Shown: positions 25,026-33,823 of the stretch, one piece after another | How the letters are laid out: every line of letters starts with the position of its first letter | Numbering within the stretch: position 1 is the first letter of the stretch | Assembly (NCBI RefSeq): GCF_024171735.1 | Contig: NZ_JAMTCH010000003.1 | Coordinates: 422,841-486,840 of the forward strand | Reading direction: 5' to 3' | DNA length: 64,000 nt | DNA from: Prauserella alba | Lineage (GTDB): Bacteria > Actinomycetota > Actinomycetes > Mycobacteriales > Pseudonocardiaceae | Program-made: the position numbers and the translations under genes | Notes under the pieces: model-generated | Databases searched by the model: none | What the model was told of the DNA's origin: nothing | What the model saw: the letters and a program-made list of their open reading frames with translations, nothing else

Positions 25026-26252
25026 CTACCGTGTCTCGCGCGAGTTGGCCACCCTCAGCCGCGAAATCGGCGACGTCGGTGGGGTCGGAAGGGCGAGCGG
25101 TCGCTCACCAGGGGTGATGCTGCCGAGGACACGTGGCCCGCGGGCGCCGGTGGCGCTGGGGACGTTGCCGGCGGCGCCGTGCCACGACAGCCAACCGAGC
25201 ACGGCCGTCAGGTAGGCCTCTTTCGCGTCGGCGGGCAGGCCCAGTTCGTCGCTCCTGCGCACGGTGAGGCGGTGGCCGAGCGCGCGCATCAGGGCGGGGT
25301 TGTGGACCCCGCCGCCCGAGGCGTACACGGTCGTGGCGCCGTGACGGGCGCAGGCGTCGGCGATCGTCACGGCCGTGAGCTCGGTCAGCGTCGCCAGCAG
25401 GTCGGTGTCGCCGACCGGGGGCAGGCCGCCGAGCGCCGCGGCGAGGTAGGTGCTGTGGAAGTGCTCCTTGCCCGTCGACTTCGGCGGCGGGGCCGCGTAG
25501 TACGGATCGGCGAGCAGCCGTTCGAGCAGGTCGGTGCGGACCGTGCCCGCCGTGGCGAGTGCCCCGTCGACGTCGCTGCGCGCGGCGCCGCCGGTGACCC
25601 GGGCGGCAGCGAGGTCGAGCAACGCGTTGCCGGGGCCGGTGTCGTAGGCGAGCACGTCACCCGCCGCGCCGGAGTCGTCGCCTGCTTCGGAGTGGGTGGG
25701 CGGTACGACGGTGATGTTGCCGATGCCGCCGATGTTCAGCGCGGCGGCCGGGGCTCCCTCCCGGTCGGCGACGGTGCGCAGCAGCAGTGCGTCGAGCGTG
25801 CTCGCGAGCGGCGCGCCGTGGCCGCCCGCGGCGACGTCACGCACCCGCAGGTCGGAGACGACGGGGCGGCCCGTGCGCTCGGCGATCCAGGCGGGTTGGC
25901 CGAGCTGTAGCGTGCCGAGCGCCCTGCCATCGTCGATCCAGTGGAAGACCGTCTGTCCGAGCGAGGCGACCACGTCGACGGTGCCTGCTCGCTCCTCGGC
26001 ATGGCTCACGGCGTCGGCGAACGCCTGGCCCACGAGGGTGTCGAGCTTGGCGAGTTCCTCGGCGCTGCACGGCGCGGGCGGCAGCGCGGCGAGTAGTCGT
26101 GTCCGCAGCTCGTCGGGGTAGGGCAGCTCCCACTGGCCGCACGGCGTGAGGACGAGTTCGCCGTCCGACCCGGTCAGTTCGGCGATGGCGACGTCGATGC
26201 CGTCCACGGAAGTGCCGGACAGTAAGCCGGCGATACGGAGCGAAGGGGACAC
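25026..26252 (-). CDS. anmK: Anhydro-N-acetylmuramic acid kinase
   Basis: Cytoplasmic enzyme that cleaves and phosphorylates 1,6-anhydroMurNAc to MurNAc-6-phosphate, recycling peptidoglycan. The 408-aa protein has the ASKHA phosphate loop GLLSGTSVDGIDVA, DLRVRDVAAGGHGAPL, NIGGIGNITVV and the adenosine-side ASGGGVHNPALM block. The start is GTG 26252 (SPSLRIAGLLSGTS follows); the ribosome-binding site is poor. A DasR-like operator sits four bases upstream of the start codon. It forms an operon with the downstream sodium symporter. Confidence 0.94.
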   Translation of the reverse strand: MSPSLRIAGLLSGTSVDGIDVAIAELTGSDGELVLTPCGQWELPYPDELRTRLLAALPPAPCSAEELAKLDTLVGQAFADAVSHAEERAGTVDVVASLGQTVFHWIDDGRALGTLQLGQPAWIAERTGRPVVSDLRVRDVAAGGHGAPLASTLDALLLRTVADREGAPAAALNIGGIGNITVVPPTHSEAGDDSGAAGDVLAYDTGPGNALLDLAAARVTGGAARSDVDGALATAGTVRTDLLERLLADPYYAAPPPKSTGKEHFHSTYLAAALGGLPPVGDTDLLATLTELTAVTIADACARHGATTVYASGGGVHNPALMRALGHRLTVRRSDELGLPADAKEAYLTAVLGWLSWHGAAGNVPSATGARGPRVLGSITPGERPLALPTPPTSPISRLRVANSRETR

Positions 26253-26255
26253 GAG

Positions 26256-26271
26256 AGTGGTCTAGTCCAAT
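26256..26271. promoter_or_regulatory. DasR-like operator (dre) before anmK
   Basis: AGTGGTCTAGTCCAAT matches the published Streptomyces dre consensus, A(C/G)TGGTCTAGACCA(G/C)T, at 14 of 16 positions. It ends four bases before the anmK start codon, where a bound GntR-family repressor would block initiation. DasR responds to glucosamine-6-phosphate and controls amino-sugar genes, which suits anmK and its symporter. Confidence 0.65.
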
Positions 26272-26586
26272 CAGTGGGTCTGTGCAACACGTTCGGTGGG
26301 TATCTGGCGGAGATCTATGCGAGACCGTTAACTTCCCACGCCGCGAGCCGCGGCGCACCGGCCGGAGTCGGGCCGGGTCTCCTGAGCCCGCAGCGACGGC
26401 CTCGGCGGGACGACGTTCCGCACCGCCGGGGATCCCGCCGCGGGCACGCCGCCCCGGACGAGATTCCCGGCACGGCCCGACACCACGCCTCCACGGCGAG
26501 GTGCCGGGCGGCCGTGGCGGACGGCCGCCCGGGCCGGAGGGGCGAGCCGTCTCAACCGGAGCGGAGGCCAGTGGGAGGATGGCTGC
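26272..26586. other. Divergent gap upstream of ftsY
   Basis: No gene recognised in 315 bp between the DasR-like site and ftsY. The last bases give GGGAGGATGG as the ftsY ribosome-binding site. Confidence 0.5.
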
Positions 26587-28161
26587 GTGTCGAGCACAGC
26601 CGTGATCTGGATCGTTGTCGTCGTGGCCGTCCTGCTGGCGGTCGCCGTCGTCGTGGGACTGACCCTGTCTCGCAGGCGCAAGATCAGCCTGGAGCGGGAC
26701 CAGGAGAAGCAGGTTCCGAAGGGCGGCGGGTACCAGGCCGGAGGCGGCATCTCCTTCGCGCCCGGCGGTGACACCGCGACCACCGGGCCGCCGGACGCGC
26801 CTGCCCATCCGGTCGAGGAACGCACCGAGGTCGACGGTCAGCCCGGGGTCGGCGACGACGCGTCCGTGCCGCGTGATGCACCGCGTCGCGACATCGTCGA
26901 CGTCGGACTGCCGGACACCGACGCGGAATCGGAATCCCCAGGGGCCGCCGAGCAGGCCACGGACACCGCTCGCCCCGACGACGGGGCAGCAACCGCACCG
27001 ACCGCCGAGACCGCGGACACGGCGGCCCCGGACACGACGCCCACGGACACGGCTGCTCCGGACACGACCGCTCCGGACACGAGGCCCACGGGACCGGCCG
27101 AGGCTCCGACGGCCGACGGGTCGACGTCCACCGCCCCCACGCCGACCGCGCCCACGCCGGCAGCTGCGCAGCCGCCGGCCCCGGAGGCCGCGGCGCCGGC
27201 GGAGCAGGAGCCCGAGGTCGAGGAGCCCGAGCCGGCCTCGGGACGTATCGAACGGCTGCGGGGACGGCTGTCGAAGTCGCGCTCCACGCTGGGGCAGGGG
27301 CTGCTCGGCCTGCTGGGCGCGGGCGACCTCGACGAGGACTCGTGGGAGGAGATCGAGGACACGCTGCTCGTCGCCGATCTCGGCGCGGCCACCACGACCG
27401 AGATCGTCGAGAAGCTGCGCGAGGAACTGTCGGTCCGCGGCGTGCGCACGTCCGACGACGCGCGGGCTGCGCTGCGCGACGTGCTCGTTCAGACGCTGTC
27501 ACCGGAGGCCGACCGTTCGGTGCGGGCGCTGCCGCACGACGTCGACGGCGCGAAACAGCCGGCGGTCGTGCTGGTCGCGGGTGTGAACGGCACCGGCAAG
27601 ACGACCACCACCGGCAAGCTCGCGCGCGTACTCGTGGCTCAGGGGAGGCAGGTGCTGCTGGGGGCCGCCGACACGTTCCGCGCGGCCGCCGCCGACCAAC
27701 TGGAGACCTGGTCCCAACGGGTCGGCGCCGAGGTGGTGCGTGGCAAGGAAGGTGCCGACCCGGCCTCGGTCGCGTTCGATTCCGTCAAGCGTGGCGTCGA
27801 CGCGGGGGTCGATGCGGTGCTCGTCGACACCGCGGGCCGGCTGCACACCAAGACCGGCCTGATGGACGAGCTCGGCAAGGTCAAGCGCGTCGTCGAGAAG
27901 CAGGCGAAGGTCGACGAGGTGCTGCTCGTGCTCGACGCGACCACGGGGCAGAACGGGCTCGCGCAGGCACGGGTGTTCTCCGAGGTCGTCGACGTCACCG
28001 GGGTGGTGCTGACCAAGCTCGACGGCACGGCCAAGGGCGGCATCGTGTTCCAGGTGCAGCGCGAGCTCGGCGTGCCGGTCAAGCTCGTCGGCCTCGGTGA
28101 GGGGCCGGACGACCTTGCTCCGTTCGAACCCTCGGCGTTCGTCGACGCCCTGCTGGGGTGA
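26587..28161 (+). CDS. ftsY: Signal recognition particle receptor FtsY
   Basis: GTPase that docks SRP-ribosome complexes at the membrane. The 524-aa protein has an N-terminal transmembrane helix (WIVVVVAVLLAVAVVVGL), a long acidic Thr/Pro/Ala linker with repeated TDTAAPDT-like units (about residues 110-215), then the NG domain: G1 VNGTGKTTTTGKLA near 333, DTAGRLHTK near 414 and TKLDGTAKGG near 476. The start is GTG 26587. The membrane helix plus disordered acidic A-region is typical of actinobacterial FtsY. The Ffh partner lies 31 kb downstream. Confidence 0.96.
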   Translation: MSSTAVIWIVVVVAVLLAVAVVVGLTLSRRRKISLERDQEKQVPKGGGYQAGGGISFAPGGDTATTGPPDAPAHPVEERTEVDGQPGVGDDASVPRDAPRRDIVDVGLPDTDAESESPGAAEQATDTARPDDGAATAPTAETADTAAPDTTPTDTAAPDTTAPDTRPTGPAEAPTADGSTSTAPTPTAPTPAAAQPPAPEAAAPAEQEPEVEEPEPASGRIERLRGRLSKSRSTLGQGLLGLLGAGDLDEDSWEEIEDTLLVADLGAATTTEIVEKLREELSVRGVRTSDDARAALRDVLVQTLSPEADRSVRALPHDVDGAKQPAVVLVAGVNGTGKTTTTGKLARVLVAQGRQVLLGAADTFRAAAADQLETWSQRVGAEVVRGKEGADPASVAFDSVKRGVDAGVDAVLVDTAGRLHTKTGLMDELGKVKRVVEKQAKVDEVLLVLDATTGQNGLAQARVFSEVVDVTGVVLTKLDGTAKGGIVFQVQRELGVPVKLVGLGEGPDDLAPFEPSAFVDALLG

Positions 28162-28339
28162 GCCGGTCGGGCTGCGGTGCACATCACGGGAACCGCTGAC
28201 GTGTGAGGGATGTCCGACATGTCGCGGTCCGGGCGTCGTCGTGGGCCGCGGCACCCACCCGGCCCGAACCGGGTGTGATCGGAGATTTCATGCCCGGCCC
28301 GGTTCCCGGGCCGGCCCGGCTCGCCGAGGAGTACCTGTC

Positions 28340-28987
28340 ATGTCCCGTCTCGCCCGTGTCGTCCTCGTCCCCCTCGCCTGCGCGGCGCTGGCGCTGACAG
28401 GGTGTTCGTTCGAGTTCTCCGTCGGCTCGACGGTCGACAAGGAGGAACTGGAGAAACAGGTCATGGGCGCCCTGTCCGAACAGGACCGGCGCCCGAAGGA
28501 CGTGACCTGCCCCGGCGACCTCGAACCGGAGGTCGACGCGACGACGACGTGCACCGCGACCGGACAGGACGACGTCGAACGCGAGGCGAAGGTGACGGTC
28601 ACCGAGGTCGGCGAGGACGACCGGGTGCAGTTCGACGTCGTGCTCGACCGCGGCACTGAGGACGGCGGGTCCACAGCGCCCGACGAGCCCGTGGCCGGTG
28701 AGAGCGGCCGGGCCACCGATGCGCCCGCCGACGACGAGATCGACCGGGCGGTACTTGCCCGCCAGGCGGCGCAGTCGCTGAGTCGGGAGGTCGGGCAGCA
28801 CCTCGGTGAGGTGCACTGTCCCGAGCACGTCGATGCCGAGGTGGGCGCCAGCACCCGCTGCGTGCTCACCAACCCGGCCGGGACTCGGTTCGGGGTCACG
28901 GTCGACGTGACCGGCCTCGACGCGCAGTCGCAGGACGCGAGCTTCCACGTCCAGGTCGACGCGCAGCCGCTGAGCGACAGTCGCTAG
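28340..28987 (+). CDS. Lipoprotein with two DUF4333 domains
   Basis: A 215-aa predicted lipoprotein: signal ending in lipobox ALTGC, then two DUF4333 repeats, each with the family pattern of a Val-Asp/Thr-Cys-Pro strand and a second Cys about 15-16 residues later (VTCPGDLEPEVDATTTC; VHCPEHVDAEVGASTRC), probably disulphide-linked. An acidic linker joins them. ATG 28340 follows GAGGAG; the frame is open further upstream. DUF4333 proteins are frequent in mycobacteria and Pseudonocardiaceae; function unknown. First of three tandem family members. Confidence 0.85.
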   Translation: MSRLARVVLVPLACAALALTGCSFEFSVGSTVDKEELEKQVMGALSEQDRRPKDVTCPGDLEPEVDATTTCTATGQDDVEREAKVTVTEVGEDDRVQFDVVLDRGTEDGGSTAPDEPVAGESGRATDAPADDEIDRAVLARQAAQSLSREVGQHLGEVHCPEHVDAEVGASTRCVLTNPAGTRFGVTVDVTGLDAQSQDASFHVQVDAQPLSDSR

Positions 28988-29138
28988 GCTGCGCTATTCG
29001 TCAGACTGCGCATTCCGACAGACTGCGCCATTCGTCACCGAGGAAATCGGGAACCGGACCTGCGCGGGAGAGGTCTCATCGGTGTACGGATGCCGACGGT
29101 ATCCCTGGGATTTCCGTAATACTCGACTGGAGTTTTCT

Positions 29139-29450
29139 ATGGTCCGCGTTTCACGTCTCGTTGCCCTGTCCGTTCTGGGTGTCGCCGCCCTCGGTGTGAC
29201 CGCCTGCTCGGCGCAGGTCGACTCCGGCGAGCTGGAGACGCAGGTCAAGTCCAGCCTGGAGCAGTCCACGGGCAACAAGGCGAAAGCGGTCGATTGCCCC
29301 GACGACCTCGAGGCGGAGGTCGGCGCGACCACCAGGTGCACCTTGACCGCGCCGGACGACAGCCGGATCGGCGTGAGCGTGAAGGTCACTGCGGTCGAGG
29401 GGGAGCAGGCGAGTTTCGACATCAAGGTCGACGACGCACCGATGCAGTAG
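29139..29450 (+). CDS. DUF4333 lipoprotein
   Basis: A 103-aa predicted lipoprotein with lipobox GVTAC followed by SAQVDSGELETQVKSSLEQ and one DUF4333 domain (VDCPDDLEAEVGATTRC). ATG 29139 with GGAG upstream is preferred over the longer frame from 29082. A second, single-domain copy in the tandem set. Function unknown; periplasm-facing, membrane-anchored by prediction. Confidence 0.85.
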   Translation: MVRVSRLVALSVLGVAALGVTACSAQVDSGELETQVKSSLEQSTGNKAKAVDCPDDLEAEVGATTRCTLTAPDDSRIGVSVKVTAVEGEQASFDIKVDDAPMQ

Positions 29451-29666
29451 TCCCGGTCACGTGGCAGGCGGGCGCTCACCGGCCGGAGAACGCCCGCCTG
29501 CCGAACGGCACGGGCGCGGCGATGCGGCCGACACCGCCGTCGGCGGCTACTACTCGGGTGTGACCCGCACCACCACGCGACAGGGGAACGCGCAGGGTGT
29601 ATGTGAAGTCTGAGCGAAGTACGAGGTTTCGGTACCGTGCCGGAGTCGCGTCCTCAGGAGATGGTC

Positions 29667-29963
29667 ATGCCCCGCGTGCCGCGCGCTCTGACCCTGTCGG
29701 TTGCCGGCCTTTCCGTTCTCGGGCTCACGGCGTGTTCGGCGTACGTCGAGAAGGGCGAGCTGGAGAAACAGGTGGCGACGACACTCGTCCAGCGGGGTGA
29801 TGTCGAGGTGGACAGCGTGGACTGTCCCGACGAGCTCGAGGCCGAGCCGGATGCCACGACCGACTGCAGTGTGACCACCAAGGGTGGCCGGAAGATCACG
29901 GCGAACGTCACGGTGACCGACACCGGGGGCGACCTCGTCCAGTTCATGATCATGACGGGGTAG
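29667..29963 (+). CDS. DUF4333 lipoprotein
   Basis: A 98-aa predicted lipoprotein with lipobox GLTAC, SAYVEKGELEKQVATTL and one DUF4333 domain (VDCPDELEAEPDATTDC). ATG 29667 has AGGAG six bases upstream; ATG 29661 abuts it. It is closer to the 29139 gene than to the two-domain protein, which suggests local duplication. Function unknown. Confidence 0.83.
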   Translation: MPRVPRALTLSVAGLSVLGLTACSAYVEKGELEKQVATTLVQRGDVEVDSVDCPDELEAEPDATTDCSVTTKGGRKITANVTVTDTGGDLVQFMIMTG

Positions 29964-30025
29964 TGCGCCGCCGTAGTCGCTCGAGGACGAACGCACCCTG
30001 TTCGCCGCGGACGATTCTCCGCGCC

Positions 30026-30061
30026 GGTGACGGTGACGGTGACGGTGACGGTGACGGTGAC
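30026..30061. repeat. Six-copy GGTGAC hexanucleotide repeat
   Basis: Six uninterrupted GGTGAC copies lie between the last DUF4333 gene and the IclR stop. Probably a slippage-prone microsatellite in non-coding sequence. Confidence 0.9.
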
Positions 30062-30179
30062 GCGGGTCGATGCCGGCTCCGGTGGGGGCGGCAGCCGCTC
30101 CCCATCGGAGCGGCCGGCGCCGGACGCGGGCCCGGCCGGGAGTGGTGTGGGCCTGAGCCTGGACCGGCGGCGCCGCGGA

Positions 30180-30929
30180 TCATCCCGGCAGTTGTTTCGC
30201 CAGGGCCTCGGCGGTGCGCTGGACCGTGGGGGCGATGCGTACGACCGCCTCCTTCGTCAGCCTGCCCTCCGGCCCCGACACCGACACCGCGGTCGGCGTC
30301 GGCGTTCCCGGAACCGGCACCGCGATGCACCGCACACCCAATTCCTGTTCGCTCTCGTCGAGCGCGTACCCCTGGTCGGCGATCTCGGTGAGATGCGCCA
30401 TGAACGTGTCGACGTCGGTGTGCGTGTGCTCGGTGTAGGCGGGCATGCCGGTCCGATCGAGCAGGGCACGCACCTCGTCGGTCGGCAGCTGCGCCAGAAT
30501 CGCCTTGCCGACTCCCGTGCCGTGCGGCAGTAGCCGCCTGCCCACTTCGGTGAACATTCTCATGGAGTGTTTCGACGGCGCCTGGGACACGTAGACGACC
30601 TCGTCGCGTTCCAGGACCGCCAGGTTGGCCGTCTCGCCGATCTCGTCCACCAGTTCGGACAGCAGCGGTCGTGCCCAGGTGCCGAACTGCAGGCTCGCCT
30701 GTTCGCCCAGTCGGATCAACCGTGCCCCGAGGGCGTAGCGCCGGTTCGCGTTCTGCCGCACGTAGCCGCAGGCTACGAGGGTGCGGACCAACCGATGGAT
30801 CGTCGGCATGGGCAGTCCCGACGACGTCGCCAGCTCGGACAGACTCGCTTCGCCCCCGGCGTCCGCGAGCCGTTCCAGCAGCTCGAACGCCCGCTCGAGG
30901 GACTGCACTCCACCGCTCGTGGCCACCAT
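30180..30929 (-). CDS. IclR-family transcriptional regulator
   Basis: A 249-aa regulator with an N-terminal winged helix (about residues 8-70: VQSLERAFELLERLADAGGE, SELATSSGLPMPTIHRLVRT) and a C-terminal IclR effector domain (LERDEVVYVSQAPSKHSM, GTGVGKAILAQL, YALDESEQELGVRCIAVPV). ATG 30929 gives the family start; the open frame reaches further upstream across the promoter. It is divergent from aceB. By position it probably controls malate synthase and the coupled aldolase-like gene, as IclR/AllR-type proteins do for glyoxylate and allantoin metabolism (inference). Confidence 0.92.
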   Translation of the reverse strand: MVATSGGVQSLERAFELLERLADAGGEASLSELATSSGLPMPTIHRLVRTLVACGYVRQNANRRYALGARLIRLGEQASLQFGTWARPLLSELVDEIGETANLAVLERDEVVYVSQAPSKHSMRMFTEVGRRLLPHGTGVGKAILAQLPTDEVRALLDRTGMPAYTEHTHTDVDTFMAHLTEIADQGYALDESEQELGVRCIAVPVPGTPTPTAVSVSGPEGRLTKEAVVRIAPTVQRTAEALAKQLPG

Positions 30930-30969
30930 GGCTCCTCTCACCCTCCCTGCAGGGTTGCTCACATTGAGC

Positions 30970-31005
30970 TTCCGTAATGTAGAAACTATAGTCCGACATA
31001 TAGAA
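30970..31005. promoter_or_regulatory. Two phased operator-like repeats between iclR-type gene and aceB
   Basis: TTCCGTAATGTAGAA (30970-30984) and GTCCGACATATAGAA (30991-31005) agree at 11 of 15 positions and begin exactly 21 bp apart, on the same face of the helix. Each is a weak TTC...GAA dyad. They lie 41-76 bases from both start codons in an AT-rich patch, a likely binding site for the divergent IclR protein. Confidence 0.55.
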
Positions 31006-31039
31006 GATCGATGCTCAACGACGTTTCCTGAGGTGTTCC

Positions 31040-32617
31040 ATGTCTGATGTTCGTGTGCTCGGCGACGCGATCGAGCGCGGCGACGAAGTGCTGACGCAGG
31101 AGGCACTCGACTTCGTGGCCGGCCTGCACGAGAACTTCGCGGCCACTCGTGACCAGCTGCTGGAGGCTCGCAAGCAGCGCCGCGAGGAGGCCAAGCGCAC
31201 CGGACGCCTGGACTTCCTGCCCGAGACCAAGCAGGTTCGCGAGTCCGACTGGCAGGTCGCCGACGCCCCGCCTGCGCTGCGCGACCGCCGCGTCGAGATC
31301 ACCGGCCCGACCGAGCGCAAGATGACGATCAACGCGCTCAACTCCGGTGCCAAGGTGTGGCTCGCCGACCTCGAGGACGCGAACACGCCGCACTGGAGCA
31401 ACGTCGTGAACGGGCAGCTCAACCTGTCCGACGCCATCCGCGGCACGATCGAGCTCGACTCGAACGGCAAGCATTACGCGCTGCGTGACGACGTGGAGCA
31501 CGCCACCATCGTCGTCCGCCCGCGCGGCTGGCACCTCGACGAGCGCAACCTCGAGTTCGACGGCCGCAAGGGGGTCGGCGCGCTCGTCGACTTCGGCCTG
31601 CACTTCTTCCACAACGCGAAGGAGCTGCTCGCCCGCGGCAAGGGCCCGTACTTCTACCTGCCGAAGATGGAGAGTCACCTCGAGGCGCGGCTGTGGAACG
31701 ACGTGTTCACCTACGCCGAGAAGACGCTCGGTGTGGAGCACGGCACCATCCGCGCCACGGTGCTGATCGAGACCATCCCCGCCGCGTTCGAGATGGAGGA
31801 GATCCTCTACGAACTGCGCGAGCACGCCTCGGGGCTGAACGCGGGCCGCTGGGACTACCTGTTCAGCGTCATCAAGTACTTCCGTGACGCGGGCTCGACG
31901 TTCGTCCTGCCGGACCGCAACGCCGTCACCATGACCGCGCCGTTCATGCGCGCCTACACCGAACTGCTCGTGCGTACCTGCCACAAGCGCGGCGCCTTCG
32001 CCATCGGCGGCATGGCCGCGCAGATCCCGAGCAAGGACCCCGAGGTCGCCGAGAACGCCACGAACAAGGTTCACGCCGACAAGTCGCGGGAGGCCGGCGA
32101 CGGCTTCGACGGCTCGTGGGTCGCCCACCCGGGCATGGTCGGACTGTGCAAGGAGGAGTTCGACAAGGTCCTCGGCGACAAGCCGAACCAGCTCGACCGC
32201 CTCCGCGAGGACGTGGCCGTCACGGCGGACCAGCTCCTCGACGTCGCCGCGACCGACGCGAAGTGCACCTCCACCGGCCTGCGCGGCGCCGTCGACGTCG
32301 GCGTCCGCTACATCGCCTCCTGGCTGGACGGTAACGGCGCCGCCGGCATCCACAACCTCATGGAGGACGCCGCGACCGCCGAGATCTCCCGGTCGCAGGT
32401 GTGGCAGTGGGTGCAGAACGGGGTCGTGCTCGACGACACCGGCGAGACCGTGACCCGCCAGCTCGTGCGCTCCGTGCTCGACGAGGTCAAGCGCGAGCTC
32501 GCCGACGAGATCCAGCCCGAGCTGCTGCAGCCCGCGGTCGAGCTGTTCGAGGAGGTCGCGCTCGCCGACGAGTTCGCCGACTTCCTGACCCTGCCCGCCT
32601 ACGAGCGGATCAAGTAA
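31040..32617 (+). CDS. aceB: Malate synthase A
   Basis: Condenses glyoxylate with acetyl-CoA to malate. The 525-aa protein belongs to the A-type family: ERKMTINALNSGAKVWLADL, EDANTPHWSNVVNGQ, the VVRPRGWHLDERN block, YFYLPKMESHLEARLWNDVF, and ATVLIETIPAAFEMEEILYE with its catalytic acidic residues. Cysteine/Trp-rich C-terminal helices (EISRSQVWQWVQNG) are present. ATG 31040. No isocitrate lyase is nearby; with allantoinase and hydroxypyruvate isomerase 20 kb downstream, its likely source of glyoxylate is ureide breakdown (inference). Confidence 0.96.
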   Translation: MSDVRVLGDAIERGDEVLTQEALDFVAGLHENFAATRDQLLEARKQRREEAKRTGRLDFLPETKQVRESDWQVADAPPALRDRRVEITGPTERKMTINALNSGAKVWLADLEDANTPHWSNVVNGQLNLSDAIRGTIELDSNGKHYALRDDVEHATIVVRPRGWHLDERNLEFDGRKGVGALVDFGLHFFHNAKELLARGKGPYFYLPKMESHLEARLWNDVFTYAEKTLGVEHGTIRATVLIETIPAAFEMEEILYELREHASGLNAGRWDYLFSVIKYFRDAGSTFVLPDRNAVTMTAPFMRAYTELLVRTCHKRGAFAIGGMAAQIPSKDPEVAENATNKVHADKSREAGDGFDGSWVAHPGMVGLCKEEFDKVLGDKPNQLDRLREDVAVTADQLLDVAATDAKCTSTGLRGAVDVGVRYIASWLDGNGAAGIHNLMEDAATAEISRSQVWQWVQNGVVLDDTGETVTRQLVRSVLDEVKRELADEIQPELLQPAVELFEEVALADEFADFLTLPAYERIK

Positions 32618-33823
32618 GTGACCCCCGGCCGGCTCACCGAGGACGTCTACGCGCGCATCGACGCCTCGCTCGCTGCGTCCGATGCACGTGTGGCAGCCGC
32701 CTATCCCGGTGAGCCGGCCGGACGGCAACCCGTCCACACCGTCTACGTGCCCGCAGGCGGGTACCACGCCGGGCTGCCGGGGGAGTGGGGCGCTCGTGCG
32801 CTCGACGTGCTGACGTCCCACGCACTTCCCGCGGCCGACGACGTGCTCGCCCGCGTGCGCGCCAAGCTCGCGTCCGAGCCGATCGAAGATCTGCGCATCG
32901 ACTTCGAGGACGGCTACGGCAATCCCGGCGACGACGTCGAGGACGCCGAAGCCGTGCGTTGCGGGCGGGAACTCGCCTCCGAGCTCGCCGGTCACGGCGG
33001 CCGGGCCGCGCCGTTCTGCGGTATCCGGTTCAAGAGCTTCGAGGCGGGCAGCCGGCGCCGCGGCATGCGGACGCTGGACCTGTTCCTCGAAGCGCTCGGC
33101 GGGCCACCGCCCGGGTTCGTCGTCACACTGCCGAAGGTCACCGACGTCGACCAGGTCGCCGCCGCCGCGGAGGTCCTCGGCGAGCTGGAGAAGATCCACG
33201 GGCTCGCCGTCGGGACACTGCGGTTCGAAGTGCAGGTCGAGACCACCCAGTCGGTGCTGCGGGCGGACGGCACCGTCGCGCTGCCCGCCATCGTGCACGC
33301 CGCCGACGGTCGATGCAGCGGGCTGCACTTCGGCACCTACGACTACAGCGCGGGACTCGGCATCGCCGGTGCCTACCAGGGCATGGACCACCCGGCCGCC
33401 GACTTCGCCAAGCAGTTCATGCAGGTCGCGGCCGCAGGCCGGGGCGTCCGGCTGTCCGACGGCTCGACCAACCGGCTGCCGGTGGGCGAGGCCGTCGCCG
33501 ATGGCTGGGCCGAGCATCTCCGCCTGGTGCGCCGGTCCCTCGAACGGGGCTTCTACCAGGGCTGGGATCTGCATCCGCACCAGTTGCCCAGCCGGTTCGC
33601 CGCGACCTACGCGTTCTTCCGCGAGAACCTCGCCGCCGCGGCCGACCGGCTGCGCGTCTACGCCGGGGACGGCGACGGTGCGATGCTCGACGAGCCCGCG
33701 ACCGCCCAGGCACTCGCGACGTACGTGCTGCGCGGTCTCGACTGCGGCGCCGTCGACGAACACGAGCTGGCCACCGGACTGGACCGGCGAGCGCTCTCGC
33801 GGCTGGCAGCCCGCGCCGGCTGA
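32618..33823 (+). CDS. DUF6986 family HpcH/HpaI aldolase-like protein
   Basis: A 401-aa TIM-barrel protein of the citrate-lyase-beta/HpcH superfamily. Seen: VHTVYVPAGGYHAGLPGEWG, the acidic metal-site segment DLRIDFEDGYGNPGDD, RFEVQVETTQSVL and LHFGTYDYSAGLGI. GTG 32618 follows the aceB TAA with no spacer, so it is translationally coupled to malate synthase. The family is annotated only as DUF6986 or 'aldolase'. Tight pairing with aceB suggests a step in C2/C3 (glyoxylate, oxaloacetate or malyl) metabolism; the reaction is unknown. Confidence 0.87.
   Translation: MTPGRLTEDVYARIDASLAASDARVAAAYPGEPAGRQPVHTVYVPAGGYHAGLPGEWGARALDVLTSHALPAADDVLARVRAKLASEPIEDLRIDFEDGYGNPGDDVEDAEAVRCGRELASELAGHGGRAAPFCGIRFKSFEAGSRRRGMRTLDLFLEALGGPPPGFVVTLPKVTDVDQVAAAAEVLGELEKIHGLAVGTLRFEVQVETTQSVLRADGTVALPAIVHAADGRCSGLHFGTYDYSAGLGIAGAYQGMDHPAADFAKQFMQVAAAGRGVRLSDGSTNRLPVGEAVADGWAEHLRLVRRSLERGFYQGWDLHPHQLPSRFAATYAFFRENLAAAADRLRVYAGDGDGAMLDEPATAQALATYVLRGLDCGAVDEHELATGLDRRALSRLAARAG

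Noticed and set aside
23226-25910. An 894-codon plus-strand open frame
   Set aside because: It is antisense to the symporter and anmK, which have clear family motifs; its sequence is Asp/Glu/Arg/His-rich and domain-free.
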